Source: Naasia sp. SYSU D00948
GTDB taxonomy: Bacteria; Actinomycetota; Actinomycetes; Actinomycetales; Microbacteriaceae
Direction of reading: 5' to 3'
Assembly (NCBI RefSeq): GCF_017916515.1
Contig: NZ_JAFMTA010000001.1
Location: 1,054,001-1,118,000 of the forward strand
Length of the DNA: 64,000 bases
Shown: positions 44,071-53,398 of the stretch, in pieces
How positions within the stretch are numbered: position 1 is the first letter of the stretch
How the letters are laid out: every line of letters begins with the position of its first letter
The notes under the pieces: generated by a model
Databases searched by the model: none
Seen by the model: the letters and a program-made list of their open reading frames with translations, nothing else
What the model was told of the DNA's origin: nothing
Program-made: the position numbers and the translations under genes

Positions 44071-45528
44071 CTACTTCTGCACGACGTGGAAGCCGGCGAC
44101 CGGCTTGACGATCGCCAGCAGCACGCCCGCCGCCTCCATCGCGCTGAAGACCGGCATCCCGACGATCTGGATCGCGGTCCAGCCCATGCGAGTCACCGGA
44201 TTCGTGATCCCGTGCTCGTCGAGGTTCGCCCGCAGCCCCACGACGTAGAGCGTCGTGAAGGACGCGAAGGAGAAGTTCGCGAGGAACCGGATCCAGGGCT
44301 CGACCTCGAAGCCGAAGAAGGCGTGGAAGATCGTGTAGAGCATCGCGAAGGGCGCGAAGGTCCACAGGATCGTGTTGGTCGCGATGCTGAGCCGCCAGCG
44401 CAGCTTGACCGGAGCGTGCAGGGAGACCTTCATGAGGCCCTGGTACCAGCGCCGCCTCTGCTTGACGAAGTCCGAGAAGCTGCGCGTGGACTGCTCCTCG
44501 AGGTAGCCCTCGACCCAGCGGGCCCGTCCTCCCTGCTCCATGAGCACGAGCGCCCAGAAGGCGTCCTCGGTGATGGAGCCGTCGGGTCCGAAGTCGAATC
44601 CGACCCGCTTCTCGACGTCGTTCCGGACGACGATGTAGCTGCCGTGCAGGCCGAAGAGCGTGCGCCCGATCCGGTGCTGGAAGTGGAACCGGGCGAAGTC
44701 GTCGCCGGTCCGCACGTTGTCGGCCAGGGTCAGGACGGGATGACGCTCCCAGTCACGGTGGTACAGGATCGCGCCCTGACCCACGCGCAGGCGCCCGCTC
44801 GCCTCCTCCTCGCGGATCATCTTCGCGATGCCCTTGATGCCGGACGAGGTCGGCTGGGTCTCCTCGTCGAGGTGGACGAGCCACGCGTCGTCCGGGACGT
44901 CGGAGTGCTCGAGCGCGTACTGCAGGGCCCGCGCCTTGTACAGCGAACCCTTCGGCGTCGTGTATTCGGGATCGATGACGAGATAGCGGATGTTCTCGCC
45001 CTGCGGGAATTCGGCACCGACGGCGTGCTCGATGACGACCTCGACGAGATACGGGAAGAGCGGCGACCGCTCCATCTCGGTGACACACCGGCGGATGGTG
45101 TCGCTCACCGCCTCGACGTTGGTGCCGCGGGTCACGATGCGGAACACGACGAGCTTGTCGATCGGCGGGACCTCGTCGAGGTCCTCGGGCTGACGGAAGC
45201 TGAGAAGGCCGCAGAGCCCGAGGATCCCCGGGATGACGGCGCCGAGCCAGACGACCGCGCCGGCCGCCCAGATGTGCTCCCACACTGTTCCCGGCCGGGC
45301 CGTGTTCGGCCACAGCAGGTCCTGCAGGAGATAGAGGGCCACGATCATCACGATCATCGTCACGACGACGCGCAGCCGGTATCCGGAGAGGAAGGCGACG
45401 CGCCAATCGCGGCGCGGCTCTCGGACAGCCGAAGGGGTGATGCGGTCGAGACGACGGGAATAGCCGGAAAGGATGCTGTCGGGCTCGCGGAAATGGGCAG
45501 GGAAGGACTCCCTGTGCAATGCGGACAT
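44071..45528 (-). CDS. Egghead-like membrane GT2 glycosyltransferase
   Basis: A 485-residue membrane glycosyltransferase. Two N-terminal helices (about 50-70 and 85-110) precede a GT-A domain with LVHLDEETQPT (DxE in place of DxD), GSITEDAFWALVL (TED) and QRRRWYQG (QxxRW type), then four C-terminal helices. The order and motifs are those of the egghead/Bre-3 type GT2 family, whose animal members are beta-1,4-mannosyltransferases. Bacterial products are unknown. The long leader (to about 45620) carries two hairpins. The gene is divergent from the SDR gene. Confidence 0.8.
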   Translation of the reverse strand: MSALHRESFPAHFREPDSILSGYSRRLDRITPSAVREPRRDWRVAFLSGYRLRVVVTMIVMIVALYLLQDLLWPNTARPGTVWEHIWAAGAVVWLGAVIPGILGLCGLLSFRQPEDLDEVPPIDKLVVFRIVTRGTNVEAVSDTIRRCVTEMERSPLFPYLVEVVIEHAVGAEFPQGENIRYLVIDPEYTTPKGSLYKARALQYALEHSDVPDDAWLVHLDEETQPTSSGIKGIAKMIREEEASGRLRVGQGAILYHRDWERHPVLTLADNVRTGDDFARFHFQHRIGRTLFGLHGSYIVVRNDVEKRVGFDFGPDGSITEDAFWALVLMEQGGRARWVEGYLEEQSTRSFSDFVKQRRRWYQGLMKVSLHAPVKLRWRLSIATNTILWTFAPFAMLYTIFHAFFGFEVEPWIRFLANFSFASFTTLYVVGLRANLDEHGITNPVTRMGWTAIQIVGMPVFSAMEAAGVLLAIVKPVAGFHVVQK

Positions 45529-45566
45529 GAATGCCTGCCAGGAGTGGGTAAGCGATCGGGAAATCA

Positions 45567-45610
45567 CGGCTTCGGGTAAGCCGGAGATCGAGGCTTCGGG
45601 TAAAACCTCG
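45567..45610. promoter_or_regulatory. Tandem hairpins with a repeated loop in the GT2 leader
   Basis: CGGCTT-CGGGT-AAGCCG (45567-45583) and a second hairpin closed by CGAGG/CCTCG (45589-45610) both contain the 12-base repeat GGCTTCGGGTAA, 24 bases apart. They lie 40-80 bases upstream of the GT2 start and could be a regulatory leader or binding sites. Confidence 0.4.
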
Positions 45611-45793
45611 AAGCACAGGCAACTAGATATGCCACTGCCGGGGCAAGCAGACAGGTCTGTGCACTTGGTCGGGAAACGCCCCCCAATTCGCGGGGTCCGG
45701 AGACGGACGAGGAGGTCCTGCGGCTCCCCCCGCAACCCATTGACCCTCCCCCGCATCCGGGCTGACGCTGGACCTTCGACCAGAGGAGGACGT

Positions 45794-46951
45794 ATGCCGC
45801 GCGAGAGAAAAGTCGCCGTGATCACCGGAGCGTCGAGCGGGATCGGACGGGCCGCCGCCCTCCGCTTCGCGGACAAGGGGTGGGCCGTGGTGCTGGGGAG
45901 CCGGCGGGAGGACGCGCTCACCGAGCTCGCCGAGGAGTGCCGCGCACGCGGCGGCGACGGCATCGCCGTGCCGACGGACATGTCGAACGCCGGCGCGGTC
46001 CAGGCGCTCGCCGACGCGGCGGTGCAGCGCTACGGCCGGATCGACGTCTGGGTCAACAACGCGGCCGTGGGCATCTACGGGCCGTTCCTCGACATCCCCC
46101 TGGACGACTTCCGGCGGCTCATCGATGTGAACGTCATGGGCTACGTCTACGGGGCCCGAGCGGCGCTCGAGGTCATGACGGGACAGGGCCGCGGCGTGCT
46201 GATCAACGTGTCATCGATCGTCGCCGAGGTCCCCGGCCCGTACACGGCCCCCTACGCCATGTCGAAGGCCGCCGTCCGCTCGCTCAGCACGAGCCTGCGC
46301 CAGGAGCTGTGGCTGCAGGGTCAGAAGAAGATCAAGGTCGCCACCGTGCTGCCCGCGACGATCGACACCCCCTTCTTCCGGCACGCCGCCAACTACTCGG
46401 GGCGAAAGGTCGTCGCGATGCCGCCGGTCTACAGCGCCGACAAGGTCGCTCTCGCCATCCGGGACCTCGCCAAGGCGCCCCGGGACGAGGTCGTCGTAGG
46501 CGGCGTCGGCAAGGCGATGGTCAAGCAGCACCGCGTCACCCCCGGCACGGTGGAGGCGCAGATGGCGGTGCAGGTCGACAAGACCCACCTGTCACGGAAG
46601 GAGTCGGCCGCCGACACGGCCGGGACGCTGTACCAGCCCGTGACGGACCCCTCCGACCCGGAGGTGGGCGGCGGCTGGCACGGGAAGACCCGGACCGCCC
46701 GCCGCGGTCTGCTGACCTGGGCGGGTCTCCTCGGCGGCGGGCTGCTCGCGTCCCGCCTCCTGCGGAGCGGCACGCCGCTCAGCCTCGTGGGCAGCGCGGC
46801 GCTCGCGAAGGGGCTGAAGCTGGCTCCGGCGCCCGTCCGGCTGGTCGGCGGCGCCGCCCTCGCCAAGCGGCTGAAGCGCGCGCCGGCGCCGGTGCGGGTC
46901 GTCGGCCGAGCCGCCCTCGCCAAGCGCCTGCTGTCGGCTCGCGCCCGCTGA
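45794..46951 (+). CDS. SDR-family oxidoreductase with a repeat tail
   Basis: A 385-residue short-chain dehydrogenase. Cofactor motif TGASSGIG near residue 12, NNAAVG, catalytic Ser in NVSSIV and YAMSK (Tyr-x3-Lys) are complete. After the about 260-residue SDR core comes a tail with a hydrophobic stretch (RRGLLTWAGLLGGGLLASRLL) and three imperfect copies of a 19-residue unit (LVGSAALAKGLKLAPAPVR, LVGGAALAKRLKRAPAPVR, VVGRAALAKRLLSARAR), basic and amphipathic. ATG at 45794 follows GAGGAGGA. Substrate unknown; the tail suggests membrane association. Confidence 0.85.
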   Translation: MPRERKVAVITGASSGIGRAAALRFADKGWAVVLGSRREDALTELAEECRARGGDGIAVPTDMSNAGAVQALADAAVQRYGRIDVWVNNAAVGIYGPFLDIPLDDFRRLIDVNVMGYVYGARAALEVMTGQGRGVLINVSSIVAEVPGPYTAPYAMSKAAVRSLSTSLRQELWLQGQKKIKVATVLPATIDTPFFRHAANYSGRKVVAMPPVYSADKVALAIRDLAKAPRDEVVVGGVGKAMVKQHRVTPGTVEAQMAVQVDKTHLSRKESAADTAGTLYQPVTDPSDPEVGGGWHGKTRTARRGLLTWAGLLGGGLLASRLLRSGTPLSLVGSAALAKGLKLAPAPVRLVGGAALAKRLKRAPAPVRVVGRAALAKRLLSARAR

Positions 46952-46954
46952 CGC

Positions 46955-47491
46955 TCAGCCTCCCGAGATCCTGTCGGCCTCGGCCCTGCGGGGCCGGGGC
47001 ACGGCGGGGACCCCGACGAGCAGGGACGCCGGAGGCGCGTCGGAGAGCACGACGGCCCCCGCGCCGACGTGGCAGTCGTCACCGATCGTGATGGGACCGA
47101 GGAGCGCCGCCCCGGCACCGATGACGACGCGGTCGCCCACGGTGGGATGCCGCTTTTCGTGCCGGAGGCTCGTGCCGCCCAGCGTGACCCCGTGGTACAT
47201 GAGCACGTCGTCGCCGATCTCCGCGGTCTCCCCGATGACGACGCCCATGCCGTGGTCGATGAACAGCCGGCGTCCGATGCGGGCTCCGGGATGGATCTCG
47301 ATCCCGGTGAGGAACCGAGCGAGTTGGGACAGCATGCGCGCCGGCAGCCGCAGGCCCGACCTCCAGAGGCGGGAGCTGAGCCGGTGGGCCCAGACCGCGT
47401 GCAGGCCGGGATAGGTGAGCGCGACCTCCGCCCTCGTCCGAGCAGCGGGATCGCGTGCCAGCGCGCTCGCCACGTCCTCGCGGACGCCCAT
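46955..47491 (-). CDS. cysE: Serine O-acetyltransferase
   Basis: A 178-residue short (EpsC-type) serine acetyltransferase with left-handed beta-helix hexapeptide repeats ([33 protein letters not shown]) and catalytic His in the IDHG and YHGV blocks. It makes O-acetylserine, the substrate of CysK. ATG directly follows the cysK stop (TGAATG). It ends three bases from the convergent SDR gene. Confidence 0.96.
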   Translation of the reverse strand: MGVREDVASALARDPAARTRAEVALTYPGLHAVWAHRLSSRLWRSGLRLPARMLSQLARFLTGIEIHPGARIGRRLFIDHGMGVVIGETAEIGDDVLMYHGVTLGGTSLRHEKRHPTVGDRVVIGAGAALLGPITIGDDCHVGAGAVVLSDAPPASLLVGVPAVPRPRRAEADRISGG

Positions 47492-48427
47492 TCAGCCCGC
47501 GAGGTCCTGGTAGAGCACCGTCGACAGGTAGCGCTCCCCGTAGCTCGCGAGGACCACGACGATGGTCTTGCCCTCGTTCTCCGGGCGCTTCGCGAGCTGG
47601 ACGGCGGCGTGCACGGTGGCGCCCGACGAGATGCCGGCGAGGATGCCCTCCTCCGCGGCGAGGCGGCGCGCCATGGCCACCGACTCGTCGATGTCGACGT
47701 CGATCACCTCGTCGTACACCTCGCGGTCGAGGATCGGCGGCACGAAGTTCGCGCCGATCCCCTGGATCTTGTGGGGACCCGGCTGGCCGCCGTTGAGGAT
47801 GGGCGACTCCTTCGGCTCGACCGCGACGACGGTCAGGCCCTCCTTCTGCTCCTTGAGGTAGCGGCCCGCTCCCGTGATCGTGCCGCCGGTGCCGATGCCG
47901 GAGACGAACACGTCGACCGCGCCGTCGGTGTCCTCCCACACCTCGGGGCCCGTCGTCGAGTAGTGGACGGCGGGGTTGGCCTCGTTCTCGAATTGGCGCG
48001 CGCGGACGGCGCCCGGCGTCTCGGCCACCAGCTGCTCGGCGCGGGCCAGCGCGCCCTTCATGCCCTCCGACCCGGGAGTCAGCACCAGCTCGGCGCCGTA
48101 TGCGCGCAGAAGCATGCGTCGCTCGGTGCTCATCGTCTCCGGCATGGCGAGCACGATCTTGTAGCCGCGGGCGGCGCCCACCATGGCGAGGGCGATGCCG
48201 GTGTTCCCGCTGGTCGCCTCCACGATCGTCCCGCCGGGCTTCAGCTCGCCCGACGCCTCCGCGGCATCGACGATGGCGATGCCGATGCGGTCCTTGACGC
48301 TCGCCGACGGGTTGTAGAACTCGAGCTTCGCCAGCACGGTGGCGGCAGCCCCGTCCGTCACCCGGTTCAGCCGGACGAGGGGGGTCCGGCCGAAGGCGCC
48401 GGTGATGGACGAGTGGATGCGGGCCAA
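47492..48427 (-). CDS. cysK: O-acetylserine sulfhydrylase (cysteine synthase A)
   Basis: A 311-residue PLP enzyme that makes cysteine from O-acetylserine and sulfide. The PLP lysine lies in [11 protein letters not shown] and the asparagine loop in [21 protein letters not shown] binds the phosphate. The start appears to be TTG at 48427 ([10 protein letters not shown]), preceded by GGAAGGAAGG; no ATG or GTG fits as well. The cysK-cysE pair is directly adjacent. Confidence 0.96.
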   Translation of the reverse strand: MARIHSSITGAFGRTPLVRLNRVTDGAAATVLAKLEFYNPSASVKDRIGIAIVDAAEASGELKPGGTIVEATSGNTGIALAMVGAARGYKIVLAMPETMSTERRMLLRAYGAELVLTPGSEGMKGALARAEQLVAETPGAVRARQFENEANPAVHYSTTGPEVWEDTDGAVDVFVSGIGTGGTITGAGRYLKEQKEGLTVVAVEPKESPILNGGQPGPHKIQGIGANFVPPILDREVYDEVIDVDIDESVAMARRLAAEEGILAGISSGATVHAAVQLAKRPENEGKTIVVVLASYGERYLSTVLYQDLAG

Positions 48428-48468
48428 GGGCCTTCCTTCCGAGAGAGGGACTGAGGGGGAGAGGGGGT

Positions 48469-49038
48469 CTATGCGGTCCGCGCCCTGCGCGGGATCATCA
48501 GCAGCGTCGTGACGCTGACCACGATGAGCAGGACGGCGCCGATCGTGACGAGGGCGGCGACGCCCGCGGCCGGGAGCACGAACATCGCCACGCCGGCTGC
48601 GATCGAGACGATGCCGCTCACGAAGCCGAACCAGCGGGGCCGGATCGCGTGCTTGAGCCCTGCCATGAAGTCGATGACGCCGTCGACGATCCAGCCGATG
48701 CCGATGACGAAGGCGAGCACGATGAGCGAGCCCCACGGATCGAGGAGGCAGAGCACGCCGGTGATGACGACGAGGACCCCGAGGATCGCGCTGAGCCAGC
48801 GGAGCGGAGCTGAGAGCTCCTCCGCGGTCACGGACGCCATGATGCGGAAGATGCCCGCGGCGACGAGGAAGCTGCCGAACAGGACGGCGACCGTGAACAG
48901 CGTCGCGCCGGGGAAGATCAGCCCGATGACGCCGAGCAGAATGCCGATCACCGCGATGGCGACGATCTGGCCCCTGTGCACGCGGCTCATCCACGGGCGG
49001 TCCGTCGTAGTGACCGGAGACGGAGGAGTGGTCGTCAT
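48469..49038 (-). CDS. HdeD-like (DUF308) membrane protein
   Basis: A 189-residue protein with six hydrophobic segments arranged as three similar hairpins, as in HdeD/DUF308 proteins (for example [25 protein letters not shown]). Function in actinobacteria is unknown; in enterobacteria HdeD is acid-stress linked. ATG at 49038 follows AAAGGA at five bases. Confidence 0.85.
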   Translation of the reverse strand: MTTTPPSPVTTTDRPWMSRVHRGQIVAIAVIGILLGVIGLIFPGATLFTVAVLFGSFLVAAGIFRIMASVTAEELSAPLRWLSAILGVLVVITGVLCLLDPWGSLIVLAFVIGIGWIVDGVIDFMAGLKHAIRPRWFGFVSGIVSIAAGVAMFVLPAAGVAALVTIGAVLLIVVSVTTLLMIPRRARTA

Positions 49039-49126
49039 CACTGTCCTTTCCTCGGCGGGGTCGTGCCCAGTCTGTCAGTCGCGCCCCCGCTCGCGCAGTC
49101 GGCCCGGTCTGCACGCTCTGCGCGGT

Positions 49127-49262
49127 CTGCACGGATCCGGCGATCGGGCCGGCACGCCGAGTTGAGCCGTGTCTCGGACGGCGTGTCGGCGATTCCGCCG
49201 GATCCGTGCAGTCCCGCCGGATCCGTGCAGCGCCGGATCCGTGCAGCGCCGGGTCCGTGCAG
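49127..49262. repeat. One inverted and four direct copies of a 15-bp repeat
   Basis: GCCGGATCCGTGCAG occurs at 49197-49211, 49216-49230 and 49232-49246, with a one-base variant at 49248-49262. Its exact complement CTGCACGGATCCGGC is at 49127-49141. Unit spacing is 19, 16 and 16 bases. The array fills the space between the CDF transporter stop (49265) and the HdeD-like start. Any direct copy can pair with the inverted one. Confidence 0.85.
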
Positions 49263-49264
49263 GC

Positions 49265-50185
49265 TCAGGTGCGAGCGGGCTGGAGCACCGCGGGCTCGAG
49301 GTAGATGATCCGGGCGACGGGGACCGCCTCTCGGATGCGGGCCTCGACCGCGTCGACGCGGGCCGTGATGTCGTCGAGGGTGACGGCGGCCGCCATCGAC
49401 ACCTTCGCGGCGACCAGGAGCTCGTCCGGGCCGACGTAGAGCGTCTTGGCGTGGACGATCGAGTCCACCTCCGGTCCCTCGAGGATGGCGGCCCGGATCC
49501 TGTCCATGTCGCCGGGGTTCGCGCCCTCGCCGATGAGCAGGCTCGCCATCTCCAGCCCGAGGATGACCGCGACGGCGATGAGGAGCACGCCGATCAGGAT
49601 CGTGCCGATGCCGTCCCAGTAGACGTCGCCCGTGGCCCAGGCGAGGCTGACGCCGAACAGCGCGAAGACCAGGCCGAGCAGCGCGGCGAGATCCTCGAGG
49701 AGCACGACCGGGAGCTCGGGGGCCTTGGATCGGCGGACGAACTCGACCCAGGACTGGTTGCCGCGGACGTGGTTCGACTCGACGACGGCCGTGCGGAGGG
49801 AGAACGACTCGAGGACGATCGCGATGAGCAGCACCACGACGGGCAGCCACGGGACCTCGAGCGGGTGCGGGTGGGTGAGCTTCTCCACGCCCTCGTAGAG
49901 GGAGAAGATCCCGCCGACCGAGAACAGGATGATCGCGACGATGAAGGCGTATACGTACCGGCTCCGGCCGTAGCCGAAGGGGTGCTCGGGCGTCGGCGCC
50001 CTCCGAGCGCGGCGGCCGCCGATGAGGAGGAGCAGCTGGTTCGTGGAGTCGGCCAGCGAGTGCACGCCCTCCGCGACCATCGACGCCGAGCCGGAGAAGA
50101 AGGCCGCGATGAACTTCGTGACTGCGATGCCGAGGTTCGCGAGCAGGGCCGCGATGATTGCCTTGGTTCCTCCGGATGCACTCAT
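49265..50185 (-). CDS. Cation diffusion facilitator transporter
   Basis: A 306-residue CDF protein with six membrane helices. The metal site residues appear as EGVHSLADSTNQ (HxxxD) in helix 2 and LLEDLAALLG in helix 5, where an acidic pair replaces HxxxD. The HPFGYGRSRYVYAF block and a C-terminal cytosolic ferredoxin-like domain are typical. It probably exports divalent metals; the altered helix-5 site may change metal choice. ATG at 50185 follows GGGAAG. Confidence 0.9.
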   Translation of the reverse strand: MSASGGTKAIIAALLANLGIAVTKFIAAFFSGSASMVAEGVHSLADSTNQLLLLIGGRRARRAPTPEHPFGYGRSRYVYAFIVAIILFSVGGIFSLYEGVEKLTHPHPLEVPWLPVVVLLIAIVLESFSLRTAVVESNHVRGNQSWVEFVRRSKAPELPVVLLEDLAALLGLVFALFGVSLAWATGDVYWDGIGTILIGVLLIAVAVILGLEMASLLIGEGANPGDMDRIRAAILEGPEVDSIVHAKTLYVGPDELLVAAKVSMAAAVTLDDITARVDAVEARIREAVPVARIIYLEPAVLQPART

Positions 50186-50223
50186 GCGCTCATTCTTCCC
50201 TTCCGCGCGTCCTCGTTCGGCAC

Positions 50224-51099
50224 TCAGGGCACCTCGACCGCGAAGGTGTCGCACGCCGTTGCGCCACCCTGGTAGCCGGTGAGGAACCACCGCTGGCGCT
50301 GCTCGCTCGACCCGTGCGTCCACGTGTGGGAGTTCGCGTCCGTCCCCTGGATGCGGTCGTCGCCGACCGCGGCCGCGGCGCTGAGGGCGTCGCGGATCTG
50401 GGCATCGGTGACCGGCTCGAGGAGAGGCCGTCCGGACGGGTCCTCCGTGCCCGACGCCGCAGCCGTCCACGCGCCGGCGAAGCAGTCCGCCATCAGCTCG
50501 ACCCGCACGCCCGCCGACGTCGGGCCCGTCTGCCCGTCGCGGGACCGCTCGAGGATCCCCAGCTGGTTCTCGATGTGGTGGCCCCACTCGTGGGCCACGA
50601 CGTACAGCTGCGCGAGGGGGCCGCCGCTCGACCCGTACCGGGTGCGGAGGTCCTCGTAGAAGCCGGTGTCGATGTAGATGGACGTGTCGGCGGGGCAGTA
50701 GAAGGGCCCGACGGCCGAGGTCGCGCTGCCGCAGCCCGTGTCGGTGCTCCCCGAGAAGAGGAAGAAGCCGGGCGTGACGTAGTCGGTGAGACCGATCGTC
50801 GGGGCCGCCTCCGCCCAGTAGTCGTCGAGCGAGGTGGCCGCGCCGACCATCCGGCACTCGACCGACTCGTTGGCGTCCTCACCGGTCTGGCACTGCTCGA
50901 GCGCCTGGTCCTCGCTCTGCGTCCCGCCACCCGGCACCCCGCCGCCGCCGACCAGGCCGGTCAGGTCGACGCCGAGGAGCTGGGACGCGAGGAAGATCAC
51001 GATCACGCCGAGTCCGCCGGCTCCGGCTCCGACTCCCGCGGCCCGGCGACGCCGCTTCACCTTGCTGGGGTCCAGCCGGGCGCCGTCGTTGAAGGTCAT
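50224..51099 (-). CDS. Neutral zinc metallopeptidase (YpfJ/KPN_02809 family)
   Basis: A 291-residue protein with one N-terminal membrane segment (about 23-45), a Gly-rich linker and a metalloprotease domain with VVAHEWGHHIENQLG (HExxH) and the downstream ELMADCFAGAW that supplies the third ligand. PFYCPADTSIYIDTGFY is also characteristic. It acts outside the membrane; substrates are unknown. The opening MTFNDGARLDPSKV is typical of actinobacterial members. Confidence 0.92.
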   Translation of the reverse strand: MTFNDGARLDPSKVKRRRRAAGVGAGAGGLGVIVIFLASQLLGVDLTGLVGGGGVPGGGTQSEDQALEQCQTGEDANESVECRMVGAATSLDDYWAEAAPTIGLTDYVTPGFFLFSGSTDTGCGSATSAVGPFYCPADTSIYIDTGFYEDLRTRYGSSGGPLAQLYVVAHEWGHHIENQLGILERSRDGQTGPTSAGVRVELMADCFAGAWTAAASGTEDPSGRPLLEPVTDAQIRDALSAAAAVGDDRIQGTDANSHTWTHGSSEQRQRWFLTGYQGGATACDTFAVEVP

Positions 51100-51208
51100 G
51101 GGGGAGACGGTAGCGGGGCGCCGCCGCCGACCACGGGGATCGGCGGAGGGGTTGACGACTCCTGGGGTCCTGCCTCAGTGGCGCCTCGGCGCGGCGGGGG
51201 CGGTGCCG

Positions 51209-52756
51209 TCAGGGGCCGGGCTCAAGAGGGCCGGCGAGCGAGCGGACGGTGTCGATCGTGTCGGCCTCGCCGGCCGTCTTGTCGTCGCGGTAGCGCAGCA
51301 CCCGGGCGAAGCGCAGGGCGAGTCCTCCGGGATAGCGGCTGGAGCGCTGCAGCCCGTCGAAGGCGATCTCGACCACCTGCTCGGGCCGCAGCCGCACCGT
51401 CCAGCCGTCGTCCTCGACGGCGAGCTCCGTGAAGCGCTCCGTCTGCCACGCGAGCATCTCGTCGGTCATGCCCTTGAACGTCTTGCCCAGCATGATGAAG
51501 CCGCCCGCCGGGTCCCGGGCCCCGAGATGGATGTTCGACAGGAGGCCGCTGCGCCGGCCCGATCCGCGCTCCACGGCCAGGACGACGAGGTCGAGCGTGT
51601 GCCGCGGCTTCACCTTGACCCACGCGGCGCCCCGGCGGCCGGCCTCGTAGGCGGATCCACTGTCCTTGACGATGACGCCCTCCTGGCCGGCGCCCACCCA
51701 GCGAGCGAAGGCGTCCTGGGCCTCGGCGGCGTCGGTCGTGACCACCCGGTCGACGAGATGTCCCGGCGCGACGGCGTCGAGGAGCGCGAGCCGCTCGGTC
51801 AGCGGGACGTCGAGCAGGTCCCGCCCGTCGAGGTGCAGGACGTCGAAGAAGAAGGGCGTCAGAGCCGTGGCGGCGGCGATCTCGGCGTCGCTCGTCGCCG
51901 TGCGGGCGGACGTCTCCTGGAAGGGCCGGGGCCGCCCGTTCGCGTCCAGGGCGAGCGCCTCCCCGTCGAGCACCGCGGCCGTCACGGGCAGCCCGCGCAC
52001 CGCGGCGACCAGCTCGGGCACGCGCGACGTGATGTCGTCGAGGCTCCGGGTGTACACGCGCACGTCGTCGCCATCCCGGTGCACCTGGATACGAATGCCG
52101 TCGAGCTTGGCGTCGACGACGACCTCGCGCCCGCCGAAGCCCGCGACCGCCGTCGCCACGTCGGGTGCGGACGCGGCCAGCATCGGGCGGACGGGCCGGC
52201 CGACCGTCAGGCTGAACGCCGACAGGGCCGCGAGCGCGCCCTCCGGCGAGCCGGCGGCGAGCGCCGCCTCCGCCACCGGCTCCGTGGCGCCCGCGAGCAT
52301 CGCCGCCCGGCGCACCGCATCCGCCGGCACCCCCGCCGCCTCGGCGACCGCGTCGAGGAGCAGGGCGTCGAGGGCGCCCTGGCGCAGCTCACCGGTCACG
52401 AGGCCGCGGAGGAGCCGCTGCTCCTCGGCGGTCGCCGCCGCGAACAGCTCGGCGGCGAGCGCGGAGCGGGCGGTGCTCGAGCCGGAGCCCGACAGCGCCG
52501 CCATGCGATCGAACGCGGCGTCCACCGCGAGCACCTCGAGCGACGGCTTCGGCGCCGGGGCGGGCAGGGAGGCGAGCGAGCGCCAGCCGAGCCCGGTGCG
52601 GCGCTGGCGCAGCTCGCCGCTCAGATAGCGCGCAACGACGGGCACCTCGTCCGCTCCCGTGCGGCGCAGGAGGTCCGCGATCAGCGCGCGCTTCCGGAGC
52701 CGGGACGGCGTCGCGGCGAGGGCGGACGAGGTCGCGGCGACGTCGGCGAGCAGCAC
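51209..52756 (-). CDS. ATP-dependent DNA ligase
   Basis: A 515-residue ATP-dependent ligase with an N-terminal DNA-binding domain, the nucleotidyl-transfer motif AKLDGIRIQ (nucleophile Lys), [15 protein letters not shown] and VKPRHTLDL, then an OB-fold. This is the mycobacterial LigB-like type, a repair ligase additional to the NAD-dependent replicative one. The GTG at 52756 lies six bases after CATGAT with no ribosome site, again suggesting leaderless initiation. Confidence 0.93.
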   Translation of the reverse strand: MLLADVAATSSALAATPSRLRKRALIADLLRRTGADEVPVVARYLSGELRQRRTGLGWRSLASLPAPAPKPSLEVLAVDAAFDRMAALSGSGSSTARSALAAELFAAATAEEQRLLRGLVTGELRQGALDALLLDAVAEAAGVPADAVRRAAMLAGATEPVAEAALAAGSPEGALAALSAFSLTVGRPVRPMLAASAPDVATAVAGFGGREVVVDAKLDGIRIQVHRDGDDVRVYTRSLDDITSRVPELVAAVRGLPVTAAVLDGEALALDANGRPRPFQETSARTATSDAEIAAATALTPFFFDVLHLDGRDLLDVPLTERLALLDAVAPGHLVDRVVTTDAAEAQDAFARWVGAGQEGVIVKDSGSAYEAGRRGAAWVKVKPRHTLDLVVLAVERGSGRRSGLLSNIHLGARDPAGGFIMLGKTFKGMTDEMLAWQTERFTELAVEDDGWTVRLRPEQVVEIAFDGLQRSSRYPGGLALRFARVLRYRDDKTAGEADTIDTVRSLAGPLEPGP

Positions 52757-52825
52757 AGTGCCATCATGCTGGGCGACGGCGCCGCGTGCACGGGAGCGCA
52801 ACGGCAGCGGATCCGGCCGGAACGA

Positions 52826-53398
52826 TCAGGCGCCGAGGTCCCGGCTCCGGTCGTCCCGCGCCTCGGCCGACCGCGGCAGCCGGTACAGGACGTGTCGGCG
52901 CAGGGGATGACCGGCCGGCAGCGCGGGGTGGTCGAAGTCCTCGCGGGGGTCGGTCGTCATCCCCAGGCGCCGCATCACGGCCGTGGACCGGGCGTTCCCG
53001 ACGGCGGTGAACGACACGATCTCCTCGAGGCCGAGCTCGCGGAAGCCGAACGCGACCGCCGCCTGCGCCGCCTCGGTCGCATAGCCGTGCCCCCAGACCG
53101 GCCGGGCGAGGCGCCAGCCCACCTCGATCGCCGGGGTGAAGTGCGCCTCGAAGCGCGGACGGGCGAGACCGGTGAAGCCCACGAAGCCCGCGTGCGGCCC
53201 GTCGAGGACCTCGACCGCCCACAGCCCCCACCCGTGCTCGTCCAGGTGCTGCCGGGCTCGCTGGGCGAGCGCATCGCTCGCCGCCCGGTCGAGCGGGGCG
53301 GGGAAGTGGCGCATGACCTCCGGGTCGGCGTTGAGGTGCGCGAAGGGCTCGAGGTCCTCCTCCCGCCACTGGCGGAGGAGGAGCCGGGCCGTGCGCAT
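52826..53398 (-). CDS. RimJ/RimL-type GNAT acetyltransferase
   Basis: A 190-residue GNAT protein (TARLLLRQWREEDLEPFAHLNADPEVMRHFP, PVWGHGYATEAAQAAVAFGFRELGLEEIVSFTAVGNARSTAVMRRLGM). This is the RimJ/RimL-like pattern of Nalpha- or small-molecule acetyltransferases. The acceptor is unknown. Its ATG overlaps the recQ stop (TGATG). Confidence 0.87.
   Translation of the reverse strand: MRTARLLLRQWREEDLEPFAHLNADPEVMRHFPAPLDRAASDALAQRARQHLDEHGWGLWAVEVLDGPHAGFVGFTGLARPRFEAHFTPAIEVGWRLARPVWGHGYATEAAQAAVAFGFRELGLEEIVSFTAVGNARSTAVMRRLGMTTDPREDFDHPALPAGHPLRRHVLYRLPRSAEARDDRSRDLGA

Noticed and set aside
49127-49262. CRISPR or attachment site
   Set aside because: Spacers of 1-4 bases and an inverted copy do not fit CRISPR, and no integrase or tRNA is adjacent.
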